A stretch of DNA of 7,299 bases from JAKQHY01 sp034429475 (GTDB lineage: Bacteria > Chloroflexota > Anaerolineae > B4-G1 > SLSP01): positions 1-7,299 of the forward strand of contig DAOUGD010000287.1 in NCBI GenBank assembly GCA_034429475.1, read 5' to 3'. The notes beneath the pieces were generated by a model. It had not been told where the DNA came from. It ran no database searches and worked only from the letters and a program-made list of their open reading frames with translations. The position numbers and the translations under genes are program-made. Of the stretch, positions 1 through 7,211 are shown piece after piece. Positions within the stretch are counted from its first letter, which is position 1. Each line of letters starts with the position of its first letter.

Positions 1-2850
1 GTGAACCTGTTCCAGCCGTCACTCACCTTCGCCAAGACGGGCGACGCGCTGAGTAAGATCGGCGATCCGATGACGTACACGCTGACGCTGGAGAACACCA
101 GCTCCGACGACGCGCCCGCCCTGGTGTGCCGCATCACGGACGCGCTGCTCGGCCTCGACGAGAGCGTGACGCTGGCTTCGACCGCTGGACCTTACGTGCT
201 GACGCGCCCGTTCACCGTGCCGCCCGGCGCGCCCGACCCGTTGGTCAACACGGCCCACGTTACCTGCTCGCCCGTCGGCTTCCCCAACGTCCTCACCGCG
301 ACCGACAGCCATACCGTGGAGTTATTCCAGCCCTCCGTCCAGGTGGAAAAAAGCGGCCCTGCCGAGGCGCACCCCGGCGACGCGATTGTCTACACTTTCC
401 GGATCACCAACACCGGCTCCGCGGATAGCCCGAATTTGATTCTCGACGCCGTCACCGATGTCGGCGTTGGCTGGCCGGGGCTGGGCGACTTGACGGCCCT
501 GGCGGCGGCCAACGGCTGCACGCCGCTGGTGCCCGGCGCTGCCTGCACCTTCGACGTTCCCTACACGATCCCGTTGGGCACGCCGGATGGCGATTGGCGC
601 AACACCGTGAGCGTGCGCTACCACCCGCTCAGCTTCCCGAACCAGATCACGGACACGGACGACCACACGCTCGCCATCACCGGCGCGGTGGACATCGTCG
701 TCATCAAAGACGATAACGTCGGCCCGATTCTCACCAACACGCTCAAAATTCCCACTCAGGCGACGGCCATGGCCGCGTTTCTGAACGCTGCCGGCGTGAT
801 GGCGCCCCAGGCCCCGTTCCACCGCGAGTTCGTGTTCGCCGGCGACCTGATCACTTACCCCATCGCCATCTGCAACCAGGGCGAACTCACGGCAACCCAC
901 ATCGTGATGACTGAGACGATCCCCGTTTACACGACGTATGTGGAGCGCGGCTTCGGCTGGACGCACGTGATCACCCGTGTCTTCTCCTTACCGGTGGGGA
1001 CGCTCGCGCCGGGCGAATGTCGCTTGTATTACATGACCGTCCGGGTGGACGACGTCATCCCGCCCGACCTGACCAACCTCGATAACCTGGTGTGCGGCTT
1101 CGCGGTGGAAACCGAGATGTACCCGCCCGACAACTGTAACCACGAGGACACGCCGGTGCGCCAGCGCCCCGAAATCACGAAAACCGTCGGCGGGCTGTCT
1201 GTGGTGGGGACGCAATCTCTCTACACGTTCACCATCGCTTACCACAACCCCGATCCCGCGCCCTTTGTGGGAGTGCGGATCACCGACACGTTGCCGCCGG
1301 ACATGGTCTGGCACAGCGACACGGCCCTCGACCACGGCTGGACGCAGCGGACGGTCTTGCTGACCGAGGTGGGCTGGTACACGCCCACACTGGCGGCTTA
1401 TGCAGAGGGCCGCTTTGTGCTGACGCTGCGCGTCGTCAACACCGACACGTCCCTCTGCGGCCAGGTGTTGACCAACTCCGTCCTGATGACAGTGTTGAAC
1501 AACGGGGTGGACTACTTCGCCGACCGCGATACCGTGACCTTCACCTTTGAATGTCCCACCGATCTCGCCGTGATCAAGAACGATGACGTTGGCCCGGTGA
1601 CGCCGCTGCCGCGCCTGGCCGATGGCAGTGCCAATCCGCTGGAGCAGTTCCGTCGCGCGCCGGACGAGGCTGCGCCGCTTTCCGTCCAGGCCGTGACCGC
1701 CTACCGCGAGTTCGTCTACGAGGGCGACATCGTCACCTACACCATCGTCGCCTACAATCGCGGCCCTTACCCCGCCACCAACGTGGTGTTGACCGAGACG
1801 CTGCCGCTCCACACCGATTACGTCGGCTACAACTGGACGCACGGCGGCGGGCGTCGCTACACGCTGCCGATTGGCAATCTAGCGGTCGGCGCGTTCTTCG
1901 AGACGGTCTTCGTCGTGCGCGTTCACGACCCGGTCACGGAGACGATCACGGCGGTGTACAACCGCGTCTGCGTCGGCGGCGCGGAGCTGGACCCCGACCT
2001 CTCCAACAACTGTTGGGACGAGGACACGCCGGTGCGGGTGCGCTCGCTGCGTATCTCCAAGACCGCGCCAATCTGCATCGCGCCGGGCGATACCTTCGAC
2101 TACACGCCGTACTACACCAACACGAACCAATCGCAGGCGTTCACCAACGTCCACATCACCGACACGCTGCCCGCGCCGGTGTCGTTTGCCGGGACGCCCA
2201 ATCCCTGGTTCTGCACCGGACGTAACTGCAATATGATCGTCCCGTCTATCCCGGCCGGCGCGAGCAATGTGACCGGACCCCTGTTGCGCGTCACACTCGA
2301 CCCGTTGTACACCGGGCGCTTCATCACGAATGTCATCGCCATTGAAAATGGCAACGTTTTCACCCTGGTGACGGAACTGGACACCGGCCCCGACCTCGTG
2401 GTGGTCAAGAACGACAACGTCGGCCCGCTGCCGCGCCAGGCGCAAGCGCAGTGGGATGAAGTCCACCGTGAATTGTACGGCGTCGCACCGCAGCCGCTCC
2501 AGGCGCTCGCGCAACCGCTCTTCGTCATGCCGGGCGACCGCATCACTTATACTATCCTTTACCTGAACTCCGGCATTGACATCGCGCACAACGTCGTCAT
2601 CACCGAGCGACTGCCCGACCACACCCGCTACGTCGGCGGTGGGTGGACTTTGGCCGATATGCCGTACTACACGATCGCGGTCGGCGACCTGGCGCCGCAC
2701 ATGGGCGGTGAATTGCATTTCATCGTGGAAGTGCTCGATCCGCTGGCCTGCGGCGTGGATGAAATCCTCAACCTGGTGACGATTGCCGGCGACGATATCG
2801 AGTGTGACTATACTAACAATTCTTCCAACGACGACACGCCGGTGCAGACC
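1..2850 (+). repeat. Seven DUF11-like protein repeats, last five in alternating long/short order
   Basis: Approximate units in residues: 1-106, 107-226, 230-387, 388-518, 520-679, 680-796 and 798-949. Units 3, 5 and 7 are long: each opens with VIK(N/D)D(N/D)VGP-like residues (starting at 234, 524 and 801), carries a proline/alanine-rich insert before the GD...YTI strand, and ends in DTPV(R/Q) (at 387, 679 and 949). Units 4 and 6 are short and open with (I)(T/S)KT. The repeats are diverged at the DNA level and are not near-identical copies. Confidence 0.8.
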
Positions 2851-3990
2851 GATTCGCTGCTGTACGTGGCTGGACACCATTCCGACACCATTGACGTTTT
2901 CCGCACCTCGGATTTCAGCTACGTCCGCAGCTTCGACGCCGGGCCGATGCCCTTTGGCATGGTGCAGGTGGACGACTCCCTCTACGTGGTGAATTCCGGC
3001 GTCCATGCCGATCCGAACGCGCCGGGCGGCGTCTCCGTCGTCAACCTTGATACGCATACGATAGTTCGCACGTTGACCGCCGGTCACGGTTCCTTGATGG
3101 CGACGGCTCTTGACGGCTACGTCTATGTCACGAACCATAGTTGCTGCGGCGAGGGGATTACCGTCATCAGCCACGCGACCGGCCAGGTGGTGGCCCGCGT
3201 GAATCCCACCGGCGCCGGCATCGCCGATTGGAGCTACTTTGGGATCACGCCCGATCCGCAGCGCGGTTTGCTTTACACGACCAAGCGCTATATGGGCGGC
3301 GAGGGGCTGTGGACGTTGAGCGCGTACCCCGATCTGGTTCTGACGTGGCGGGTGGACACGCGCCCGCCTTCCAACGCTCTTCTGTCTCTCCCTTACCAGA
3401 CTGTCTACAACCCCCGCACGGATCACATTTACGTTACCTTCCCCCATCTCAACGAGCTGCGGATTTACACTCCAGAGACGTTCACTCTCTTTGGAGTCTA
3501 TCCGACACAACAGCAAGCGGTCAGCAGCACCGATCCCGGTTCGACCGACGGCGGCAAGGGACTGGACGATCTGGAATACTGCGTCTACAATGCCAACTTT
3601 GCGGCTCGATCCGTCACTGTGCTGACGGAAGGCCCGTGCGTCAGCAGCGCTTACGCGCTCTTAGCCACGCCGCTTCCTTCTGGCGGCACCGCGATCTTAC
3701 CCCCTCCCGGCACCATCATCCTGCCGCGCGGAGGCATCTACCTCCCGCTTATCGGGCGTAACTTCCAACCGGCGGACAATCCGGTTATCAACTTTGCGCG
3801 CATTGACCAGCATATCCCAGTGAGCGGGCGACCGAAGGGCCTGGTGGCCGGCGACGGTTGTGTCTACGTCACTCTGCCGGAAGAAAACCGGGTGGCCGTG
3901 ATTGACGCGCGCACACAAACCGTCATCCACGAAATCCCCACCTACGGCGACTACCCGATTAACGCCATCCTTGTCAATCGGACGCAGTAG
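1..3990 (+). CDS. Large secreted/surface protein, DUF11-like repeats plus C-terminal YVTN-type beta-propeller (5' end outside window)
   Basis: Open from the first base to TAG at 3988-3990, 1329 residues visible. Residues 1-950 form seven Ig-like units of the DUF11 type, recognisable by the recurring pattern K(T/S)G...GD...YT(L/I)...N...A.NV...DTLP and, in the long units, an N(D/S)DTPV(R/Q)-like end. Residues about 952-1329 carry propeller blades: LYVAG near 954, LYVVN at 994-998, YVYVTN at 1040-1045, IYVTF near 1144 and VYVTL at 1288-1292. No membrane anchor, LPXTG or sorting domain is seen at the C-terminus. The signal peptide, if any, is outside the window. The GTG at base 1 is almost certainly an internal valine, because the same VxLFQPS linker recurs at residues 106-112. 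By family, such proteins are exported and act in adhesion, sheath or envelope structure; that role is inferred. No specific function or ligand can be named. Confidence 0.9.
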   Translation: MNLFQPSLTFAKTGDALSKIGDPMTYTLTLENTSSDDAPALVCRITDALLGLDESVTLASTAGPYVLTRPFTVPPGAPDPLVNTAHVTCSPVGFPNVLTATDSHTVELFQPSVQVEKSGPAEAHPGDAIVYTFRITNTGSADSPNLILDAVTDVGVGWPGLGDLTALAAANGCTPLVPGAACTFDVPYTIPLGTPDGDWRNTVSVRYHPLSFPNQITDTDDHTLAITGAVDIVVIKDDNVGPILTNTLKIPTQATAMAAFLNAAGVMAPQAPFHREFVFAGDLITYPIAICNQGELTATHIVMTETIPVYTTYVERGFGWTHVITRVFSLPVGTLAPGECRLYYMTVRVDDVIPPDLTNLDNLVCGFAVETEMYPPDNCNHEDTPVRQRPEITKTVGGLSVVGTQSLYTFTIAYHNPDPAPFVGVRITDTLPPDMVWHSDTALDHGWTQRTVLLTEVGWYTPTLAAYAEGRFVLTLRVVNTDTSLCGQVLTNSVLMTVLNNGVDYFADRDTVTFTFECPTDLAVIKNDDVGPVTPLPRLADGSANPLEQFRRAPDEAAPLSVQAVTAYREFVYEGDIVTYTIVAYNRGPYPATNVVLTETLPLHTDYVGYNWTHGGGRRYTLPIGNLAVGAFFETVFVVRVHDPVTETITAVYNRVCVGGAELDPDLSNNCWDEDTPVRVRSLRISKTAPICIAPGDTFDYTPYYTNTNQSQAFTNVHITDTLPAPVSFAGTPNPWFCTGRNCNMIVPSIPAGASNVTGPLLRVTLDPLYTGRFITNVIAIENGNVFTLVTELDTGPDLVVVKNDNVGPLPRQAQAQWDEVHRELYGVAPQPLQALAQPLFVMPGDRITYTILYLNSGIDIAHNVVITERLPDHTRYVGGGWTLADMPYYTIAVGDLAPHMGGELHFIVEVLDPLACGVDEILNLVTIAGDDIECDYTNNSSNDDTPVQTDSLLYVAGHHSDTIDVFRTSDFSYVRSFDAGPMPFGMVQVDDSLYVVNSGVHADPNAPGGVSVVNLDTHTIVRTLTAGHGSLMATALDGYVYVTNHSCCGEGITVISHATGQVVARVNPTGAGIADWSYFGITPDPQRGLLYTTKRYMGGEGLWTLSAYPDLVLTWRVDTRPPSNALLSLPYQTVYNPRTDHIYVTFPHLNELRIYTPETFTLFGVYPTQQQAVSSTDPGSTDGGKGLDDLEYCVYNANFAARSVTVLTEGPCVSSAYALLATPLPSGGTAILPPPGTIILPRGGIYLPLIGRNFQPADNPVINFARIDQHIPVSGRPKGLVAGDGCVYVTLPEENRVAVIDARTQTVIHEIPTYGDYPINAILVNRTQ

Positions 3991-4007
3991 GGCTTGAATT
4001 TACCGAA

Positions 4008-4044
4008 AACACAAAGGCGACGCAGGAGGCGTCGCCTTTGTGTT
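4008..4044 (+). terminator. Perfect 16-bp hairpin after the repeat-protein gene
   Basis: The arms 4008-4023 (AACACAAAGGCGACGC) and 4029-4044 are exact reverse complements around the 5-nt loop AGGAG. It begins 18 nt after the stop codon and lies before the promoter of the next gene, the expected place for a terminator. On the + strand it is followed by GGGGAAG rather than a T-run; on the - strand the exit side reads GTGTTTTC, so it may be bidirectional or may act only as an mRNA 3'-end stabiliser. Confidence 0.75.
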
Positions 4045-4080
4045 GGGGAAGTTCCATCGCATAGCGCAACGCCCATTTTG

Positions 4081-4089
4081 TGTTATGAT
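4081..4089 (+). promoter_or_regulatory. Extended -10 promoter for the DUF4914-GNAT cluster
   Basis: TGTTATGAT contains the extended TGn element plus TATGAT (5 of 6 matches to TATAAT). The region 17-18 nt upstream (around 4060-4066, CATAGCG) is a poor -35 box, as is usual for extended -10 promoters. Predicted start of transcription is near 4096, giving a leader of about 40 nt. It lies between the hairpin at 4008-4044 and the ribosome site at 4122. Confidence 0.5.
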
Positions 4090-4121
4090 GCGCCATCAAA
4101 CCGTCAGCCACGGAAAGAGAG

Positions 4122-4129
4122 AAGGAGGT
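4122..4129 (+). promoter_or_regulatory. Full Shine-Dalgarno site, decides the ATG at 4136
   Basis: AAGGAGGT is a complete anti-16S match, ending 6 nt before the ATG at 4136. It rejects the longer open frame that reaches back to GTG 4040, because that start would lie inside the hairpin and have no ribosome site. Confidence 0.85.
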
Positions 4130-4135
4130 TCTACG

Positions 4136-6019
4136 ATGGAATGGGAAAAATATCATTTACCCCCGGATGCTGAAGCTATTTTGAGCGCCAGCCCACGGGT
4201 GATCATCGCCAGCACCATCACTGAGCTGGTCAATCACGCCTGTGGGGGATTGGGCAGTAATGCCACCGAAGTTGCCTACGACATCCCCGACTACGGGCGC
4301 GTCGTCGAAGCGTCCGTCTGCCGCGTGCGCAACGGCGTCGCCGTGAATTACCCGGAGCCGTACATGCGCCGCCGTGAGCCGGATTGCATGGTCGTCGCCG
4401 ATGACAAGCCCACCGACAAGCCCACGTTCAAGGAGCGCTACGGGGAAGATTTTCATACCGTGCGCCAGGTGACGTTTGATTGGCTCAAGAGTCAGCCGCT
4501 CGTGATGTTCGCCTTCACTGCCGGCCCGCAGACGATGGGGACTGACGCGGTGTGTATTGGCCCGGCCAACGCGGGCTTCTTCGCCCTGGGATTGGCGCTG
4601 CTTCAGGGCATCATCCCCGCCGCCGAGTTGCCGGAAGCTTTCAAGCCAACTTCCGTGATCTACGTTGCGCCTACCTTCCGCCACACCCACTTCGCCGGCA
4701 AGCAAGTGGTCGTCCACAACCGTTTGGACGATCTGCACGAGATGTTCTCCTACAACCTCTACCCCGGCCCCAGCGCCAAGAAGGGCGTTTACGGGATGCT
4801 GATCACGCAGGGCGAGCGCGAAGGGTGGGTCACGGCGCATTGCTCCGCCGTCCGGGTGGTGACGCCTTACGATAACGCGGTGGTCATCATGCACGAGAGC
4901 GCCAGCGGCGGCGGCAAGAGCGAGATGTTGGAGCAAGCTCACCGCGAGAACGATGGCCGGCTGCTGCTCGGCGAAAACATCGTCACCAAAGAACTGCGCT
5001 ATCTGGAAATCCCGCGCACTTGCGACTTGTATCCTATCGCCGACGACATGGCCGTGTGTCACCCGGCCATCCAGAAGAACAATGGCAAATTGACCATTGC
5101 CGATGCAGAAGATGCCTGGTTCGTGCGCGTCAACCACATTGACCACTACGGCACGGACGTTCACCTGGAGCGGTTGACCGCCGAATCGCGGGAGCCGATG
5201 CTTTTCCTCAACATTGACGCCGTCCCCAAGGGCCGCGCCCTGATCTGGGAGCATACCGAGGACGCGCCCGGCAAACGCTGTCCAAATCCCCGCGTCGTGA
5301 TCCCGCGCAGCGTCGTGCCGAACATCGTTAAAGGGCCGGTGCGGGTGGATATCCGCAGCTTTGGCGTGCGCACGCCGCCCTGTACCCGCGACAATCCCAC
5401 CTACGGCATCATCGGTCTGTTTCACCTGCTGCCGCCGGCGTTGGCGTGGCTCTGGCGGCTCACCGCGCCGCGCGGCCACGAAAATCCGAGCATCATTGAC
5501 AGCCAGGGCATGAGCAGCGAAGGTGTCGGTTCGTACTGGCCGTTTGCTACCGGGCGCAAAGTGGATCAGGCGAATCTGCTGCTGGCGCAATTCCGAGATA
5601 ACACCCGCACCCGCTACATCCTGGTGCCCAGCCAGTACATCGGCGCGTGGCGCGTGGGCTTTATGCCCCAGTGGGTCACGCGCGAGTATCTGGCCCGGCG
5701 CGGCGCGGCGCCCTTTAAGCCGGAACAATTGCGCGCCACTCGCTGCCCTTTGCTCGGCTACCGACTGCACCACCTGCAAGTCGAGGGCCGAATGATCACG
5801 AACTACCTGACCAAAGTGGAAATCCAACCCGAAGTTGGCGAAGAGGCTTACGACGCCGGCGCCGGCATCCTCTACGACTTCTTCCGCAAATACCTGAAGG
5901 AATTTAACACACCCGATCTCCTCCCGTTGGGCCGCCAGATCATTGAATGTTGCCTCGACAACGGCGGCGTGGCCGACTACGAAACGCTCATTCCATCCGC
6001 CGAACAGGAGGTTTACTGA
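4136..6019 (+). CDS. DUF4914 family protein, PEP carboxykinase-like (627 aa)
   Basis: Recognised as the DUF4914 type; no signal peptide or membrane segment, so probably cytosolic. Its motifs follow, in order, those of ATP-dependent PEP carboxykinase (compared with E. coli PckA from memory): RRREPD at 78-83 for RSPKDK; YPGPSAKKG at 209-217 for YGGEMKKG; AHCSAV at 234-239 for MHCSAN (metal-binding His); SASGGGKSE at 255-263 for the P-loop GLSGTGKTT (Lys261); DAEDAW at 323-328 for DDEHGW; NPRVVIP at 384-390 for NTRVSYP; and SFGVRTPP at 408-415 for AFGVLPP. The metal, phosphate and carboxylate ligands thus appear kept, although the first P-loop Gly is Ser. At 627 residues it is longer than PckA (about 540). 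Nucleotide-dependent phosphoryl transfer or carboxykinase-like chemistry is plausible, but the substrate is unknown. First gene of a likely operon with the GNAT gene 3 nt downstream. Confidence 0.88.
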   Translation: MEWEKYHLPPDAEAILSASPRVIIASTITELVNHACGGLGSNATEVAYDIPDYGRVVEASVCRVRNGVAVNYPEPYMRRREPDCMVVADDKPTDKPTFKERYGEDFHTVRQVTFDWLKSQPLVMFAFTAGPQTMGTDAVCIGPANAGFFALGLALLQGIIPAAELPEAFKPTSVIYVAPTFRHTHFAGKQVVVHNRLDDLHEMFSYNLYPGPSAKKGVYGMLITQGEREGWVTAHCSAVRVVTPYDNAVVIMHESASGGGKSEMLEQAHRENDGRLLLGENIVTKELRYLEIPRTCDLYPIADDMAVCHPAIQKNNGKLTIADAEDAWFVRVNHIDHYGTDVHLERLTAESREPMLFLNIDAVPKGRALIWEHTEDAPGKRCPNPRVVIPRSVVPNIVKGPVRVDIRSFGVRTPPCTRDNPTYGIIGLFHLLPPALAWLWRLTAPRGHENPSIIDSQGMSSEGVGSYWPFATGRKVDQANLLLAQFRDNTRTRYILVPSQYIGAWRVGFMPQWVTREYLARRGAAPFKPEQLRATRCPLLGYRLHHLQVEGRMITNYLTKVEIQPEVGEEAYDAGAGILYDFFRKYLKEFNTPDLLPLGRQIIECCLDNGGVADYETLIPSAEQEVY

Positions 6020-6022
6020 GCG

Positions 6023-6823
6023 ATGCTGTCCGAACTTGCTTCCTCAGCTTTTCACGCCGTTTTACCGTTGGATGGCATAGCAGGACATCCCGTCGTGAAC
6101 GCCGTCATCGAAGGTTATACCGCCGGCCGGATTTTTGTGGACGACATTGCCGCACCGCGTGCGGCCTACACCCTCACCACCTGCGGTTACAGCTACCTGG
6201 CTGGCGACGCCGACGCTACTGCCTTCAGCGTCGCGCTCGGCGCCCTGCTGACCAAGACCTTGCTGCCCACGCAGGCCCGTTCCGGTGATCCGACTCTGGT
6301 CTTCTACCCGCTTACGCTGGGGTGGGGGGCAGCGATCCCTGCGCTGCTGCCCGATCTTTCCTTGCTGCCCCTCTACCGCCGCACCTTCACCTTTGATGCA
6401 GCCGCCTTCGCCGCGCGCCGTGCCGCCTTGCCGCCCCTGCCGGACGGTTTCTCCCTGTGCCCCATAGACGCCGCTTTCCTGGCACACTCGCAGCGGCAGA
6501 TGGAGCCGTGGACTTCCAACGCGGCCTTCTTGGAACACGGCTGCGGCTTCTGCCTGCTGGATGGCGAAACTCCGGTCAGCGAATGTTTCACCGTTTTCGT
6601 GGGCGCGGGCGTTGCCGAAATTTCCGTTCAAACCGAAGAAGCCTACCGGCGGCGCGGCTTCGCCGCTCACACCGCTGCCGCCCTGATCACCGCCTGCTTG
6701 GAGTGCGGCCTGCGTCCTAACTGGGAGTGCTGGTGGGAAAATGAGTCGTCTACCAGGTTGGCGCAGAAACTTGGGTTTGAGGTGGTGGAAGATCATCTAG
6801 TTTATTTTTGGGAAGCGCAATAA
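6023..6823 (+). CDS. GNAT family N-acetyltransferase (PF12746-like, 266 aa)
   Basis: Predicted acetyl-CoA-dependent N-acetyltransferase of unknown substrate, probably cytosolic. The N-terminal half has the signature of the GNAT_acetyltran (PF12746) type: HPVVNAVIEG at 22-31, RIFVDDIAAPRAA at 36-48 and YLAGDAD at 58-64. The GNAT core is in the C-terminal half: beta-strand AEISVQT at 198-204, the acetyl-CoA pyrophosphate loop RRRGFAA at 209-215 (R/Q-x-x-G-x-A), then helix TAAALITACLE, and the terminal N-x-S...L-x-x-K-L-G-F element at 240-252. The ATG follows the stop of the DUF4914 gene by 3 nt. AGGAGG at 6006-6011, inside the end of that gene, serves as ribosome site with an 11-nt gap, so the two are likely co-transcribed and translationally coupled. 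Ends in TAA at 6821. Confidence 0.88.
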   Translation: MLSELASSAFHAVLPLDGIAGHPVVNAVIEGYTAGRIFVDDIAAPRAAYTLTTCGYSYLAGDADATAFSVALGALLTKTLLPTQARSGDPTLVFYPLTLGWGAAIPALLPDLSLLPLYRRTFTFDAAAFAARRAALPPLPDGFSLCPIDAAFLAHSQRQMEPWTSNAAFLEHGCGFCLLDGETPVSECFTVFVGAGVAEISVQTEEAYRRRGFAAHTAAALITACLECGLRPNWECWWENESSTRLAQKLGFEVVEDHLVYFWEAQ

Positions 6824-6827
6824 CACT

Positions 6828-6983
6828 ATGAACGCAACAAGTGAAACGCGCGATCCTATCCCTGAAGACTTTGAGAACATTACAGCGGCGGCTGACTTCT
6901 GGAACAGTCACGATCTAAGCGACTACTGGGATGAGACAACAGAAGTGCAATTTGACGTTGAATTTGCAGATAGATGCGCTTGA
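6828..6983 (+). CDS. CopG-type antitoxin-like ORF, N-terminal half only (51 aa; probably truncated)
   Basis: ATG at 6828, 4 nt after the GNAT stop; ends in TGA at 6981-6983. The 51 residues contain IPEDFENITAAADFWNSHDL (11-30) followed by SDYWDE and VQFDVEF, the typical opening of CopG_antitoxin (PF12441-like) proteins, whose usual form is about 80-90 residues. The expected C-terminal part (basic beta-strand plus helix-turn-helix for DNA binding and dimerisation) is absent: the frame stops after DRCA, and no continuation is readable in the other frames because a promoter and T-box leader follow. Only a weak GGGAAG ribosome site (6810-6815) is seen, so expression would rest on coupling to the GNAT gene. 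No toxin partner is in the window. Either a decayed antitoxin or a short stand-alone variant. GC content is visibly lower than in the two upstream genes. Confidence 0.6.
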   Translation: MNATSETRDPIPEDFENITAAADFWNSHDLSDYWDETTEVQFDVEFADRCA

Positions 6984-7007
6984 CAATTTCCCCGCTGCTT
7001 CTATAAT
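6980..7007 (+). promoter_or_regulatory. Consensus sigma70 promoter of the T-box leader
   Basis: TTGACA at 6980-6985 and TATAAT at 7002-7007 both match consensus perfectly, separated by 16 nt. Transcription should start at about 7014 (A), some 10 nt before Stem I of the T-box. The -35 box contains the TGA stop (6981-6983) of the preceding antitoxin-like ORF. A perfect core promoter fits a system controlled after initiation by transcription attenuation. Confidence 0.88.
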
Positions 7008-7211
7008 CAAACCAATTCGTCACAGCGTTGAGCGGGACGAGTATCCGGTGAAAGGCGACAGAGAACGGCGGTCACCGACTGAGAGCCGCCCCCGTCAGCA
7101 ACCGGCGAAAACCCCCCGCGAGCGGGTTCTGGAAAGGCAAGTCACTGACTAAAGAACCCCGGGCAAGCCCGTTATAGCTGTCAGAGCGCCGGTTGTTCAA
7201 CAGCCGGAACC

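Noticed and set aside
988..1842. 284-codon open frame on the - strand
   Set aside because: Antisense shadow of the DUF11-like units, no motifs.
1879..3516. 545-codon open frame on the - strand
   Set aside because: Antisense shadow of the GC-rich repeat-protein gene; the product is Arg/His/Val/Asp-rich without recognisable domains, while the + strand frame has clear repeats.
4040..4135. Longer N-terminus for the DUF4914 protein (GTG 4040, or ATG 4085/4088)
   Set aside because: GTG 4040 lies in the hairpin arm and the two ATGs overlap the -10 box; none has a ribosome site, whereas ATG 4136 has AAGGAGGT at ideal distance.
4157..5827. 556-codon open frame on the - strand
   Set aside because: Antisense to the DUF4914 gene, no domain recognisable and no credible ribosome site; the + strand protein has conserved motifs throughout.
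6062..6796. 244-codon open frame on the - strand
   Set aside because: Antisense shadow of the GNAT gene, low-complexity Gly/Gln/Arg composition.
6931..7152. 73-codon + strand ORF in the region between the antitoxin fragment and the T-box
   Set aside because: It crosses the consensus promoter and the whole of Stem I and Stem II of the T-box; the Arg/Pro-rich product reflects paired RNA sequence. It does not supply the missing C-terminal half of the antitoxin.
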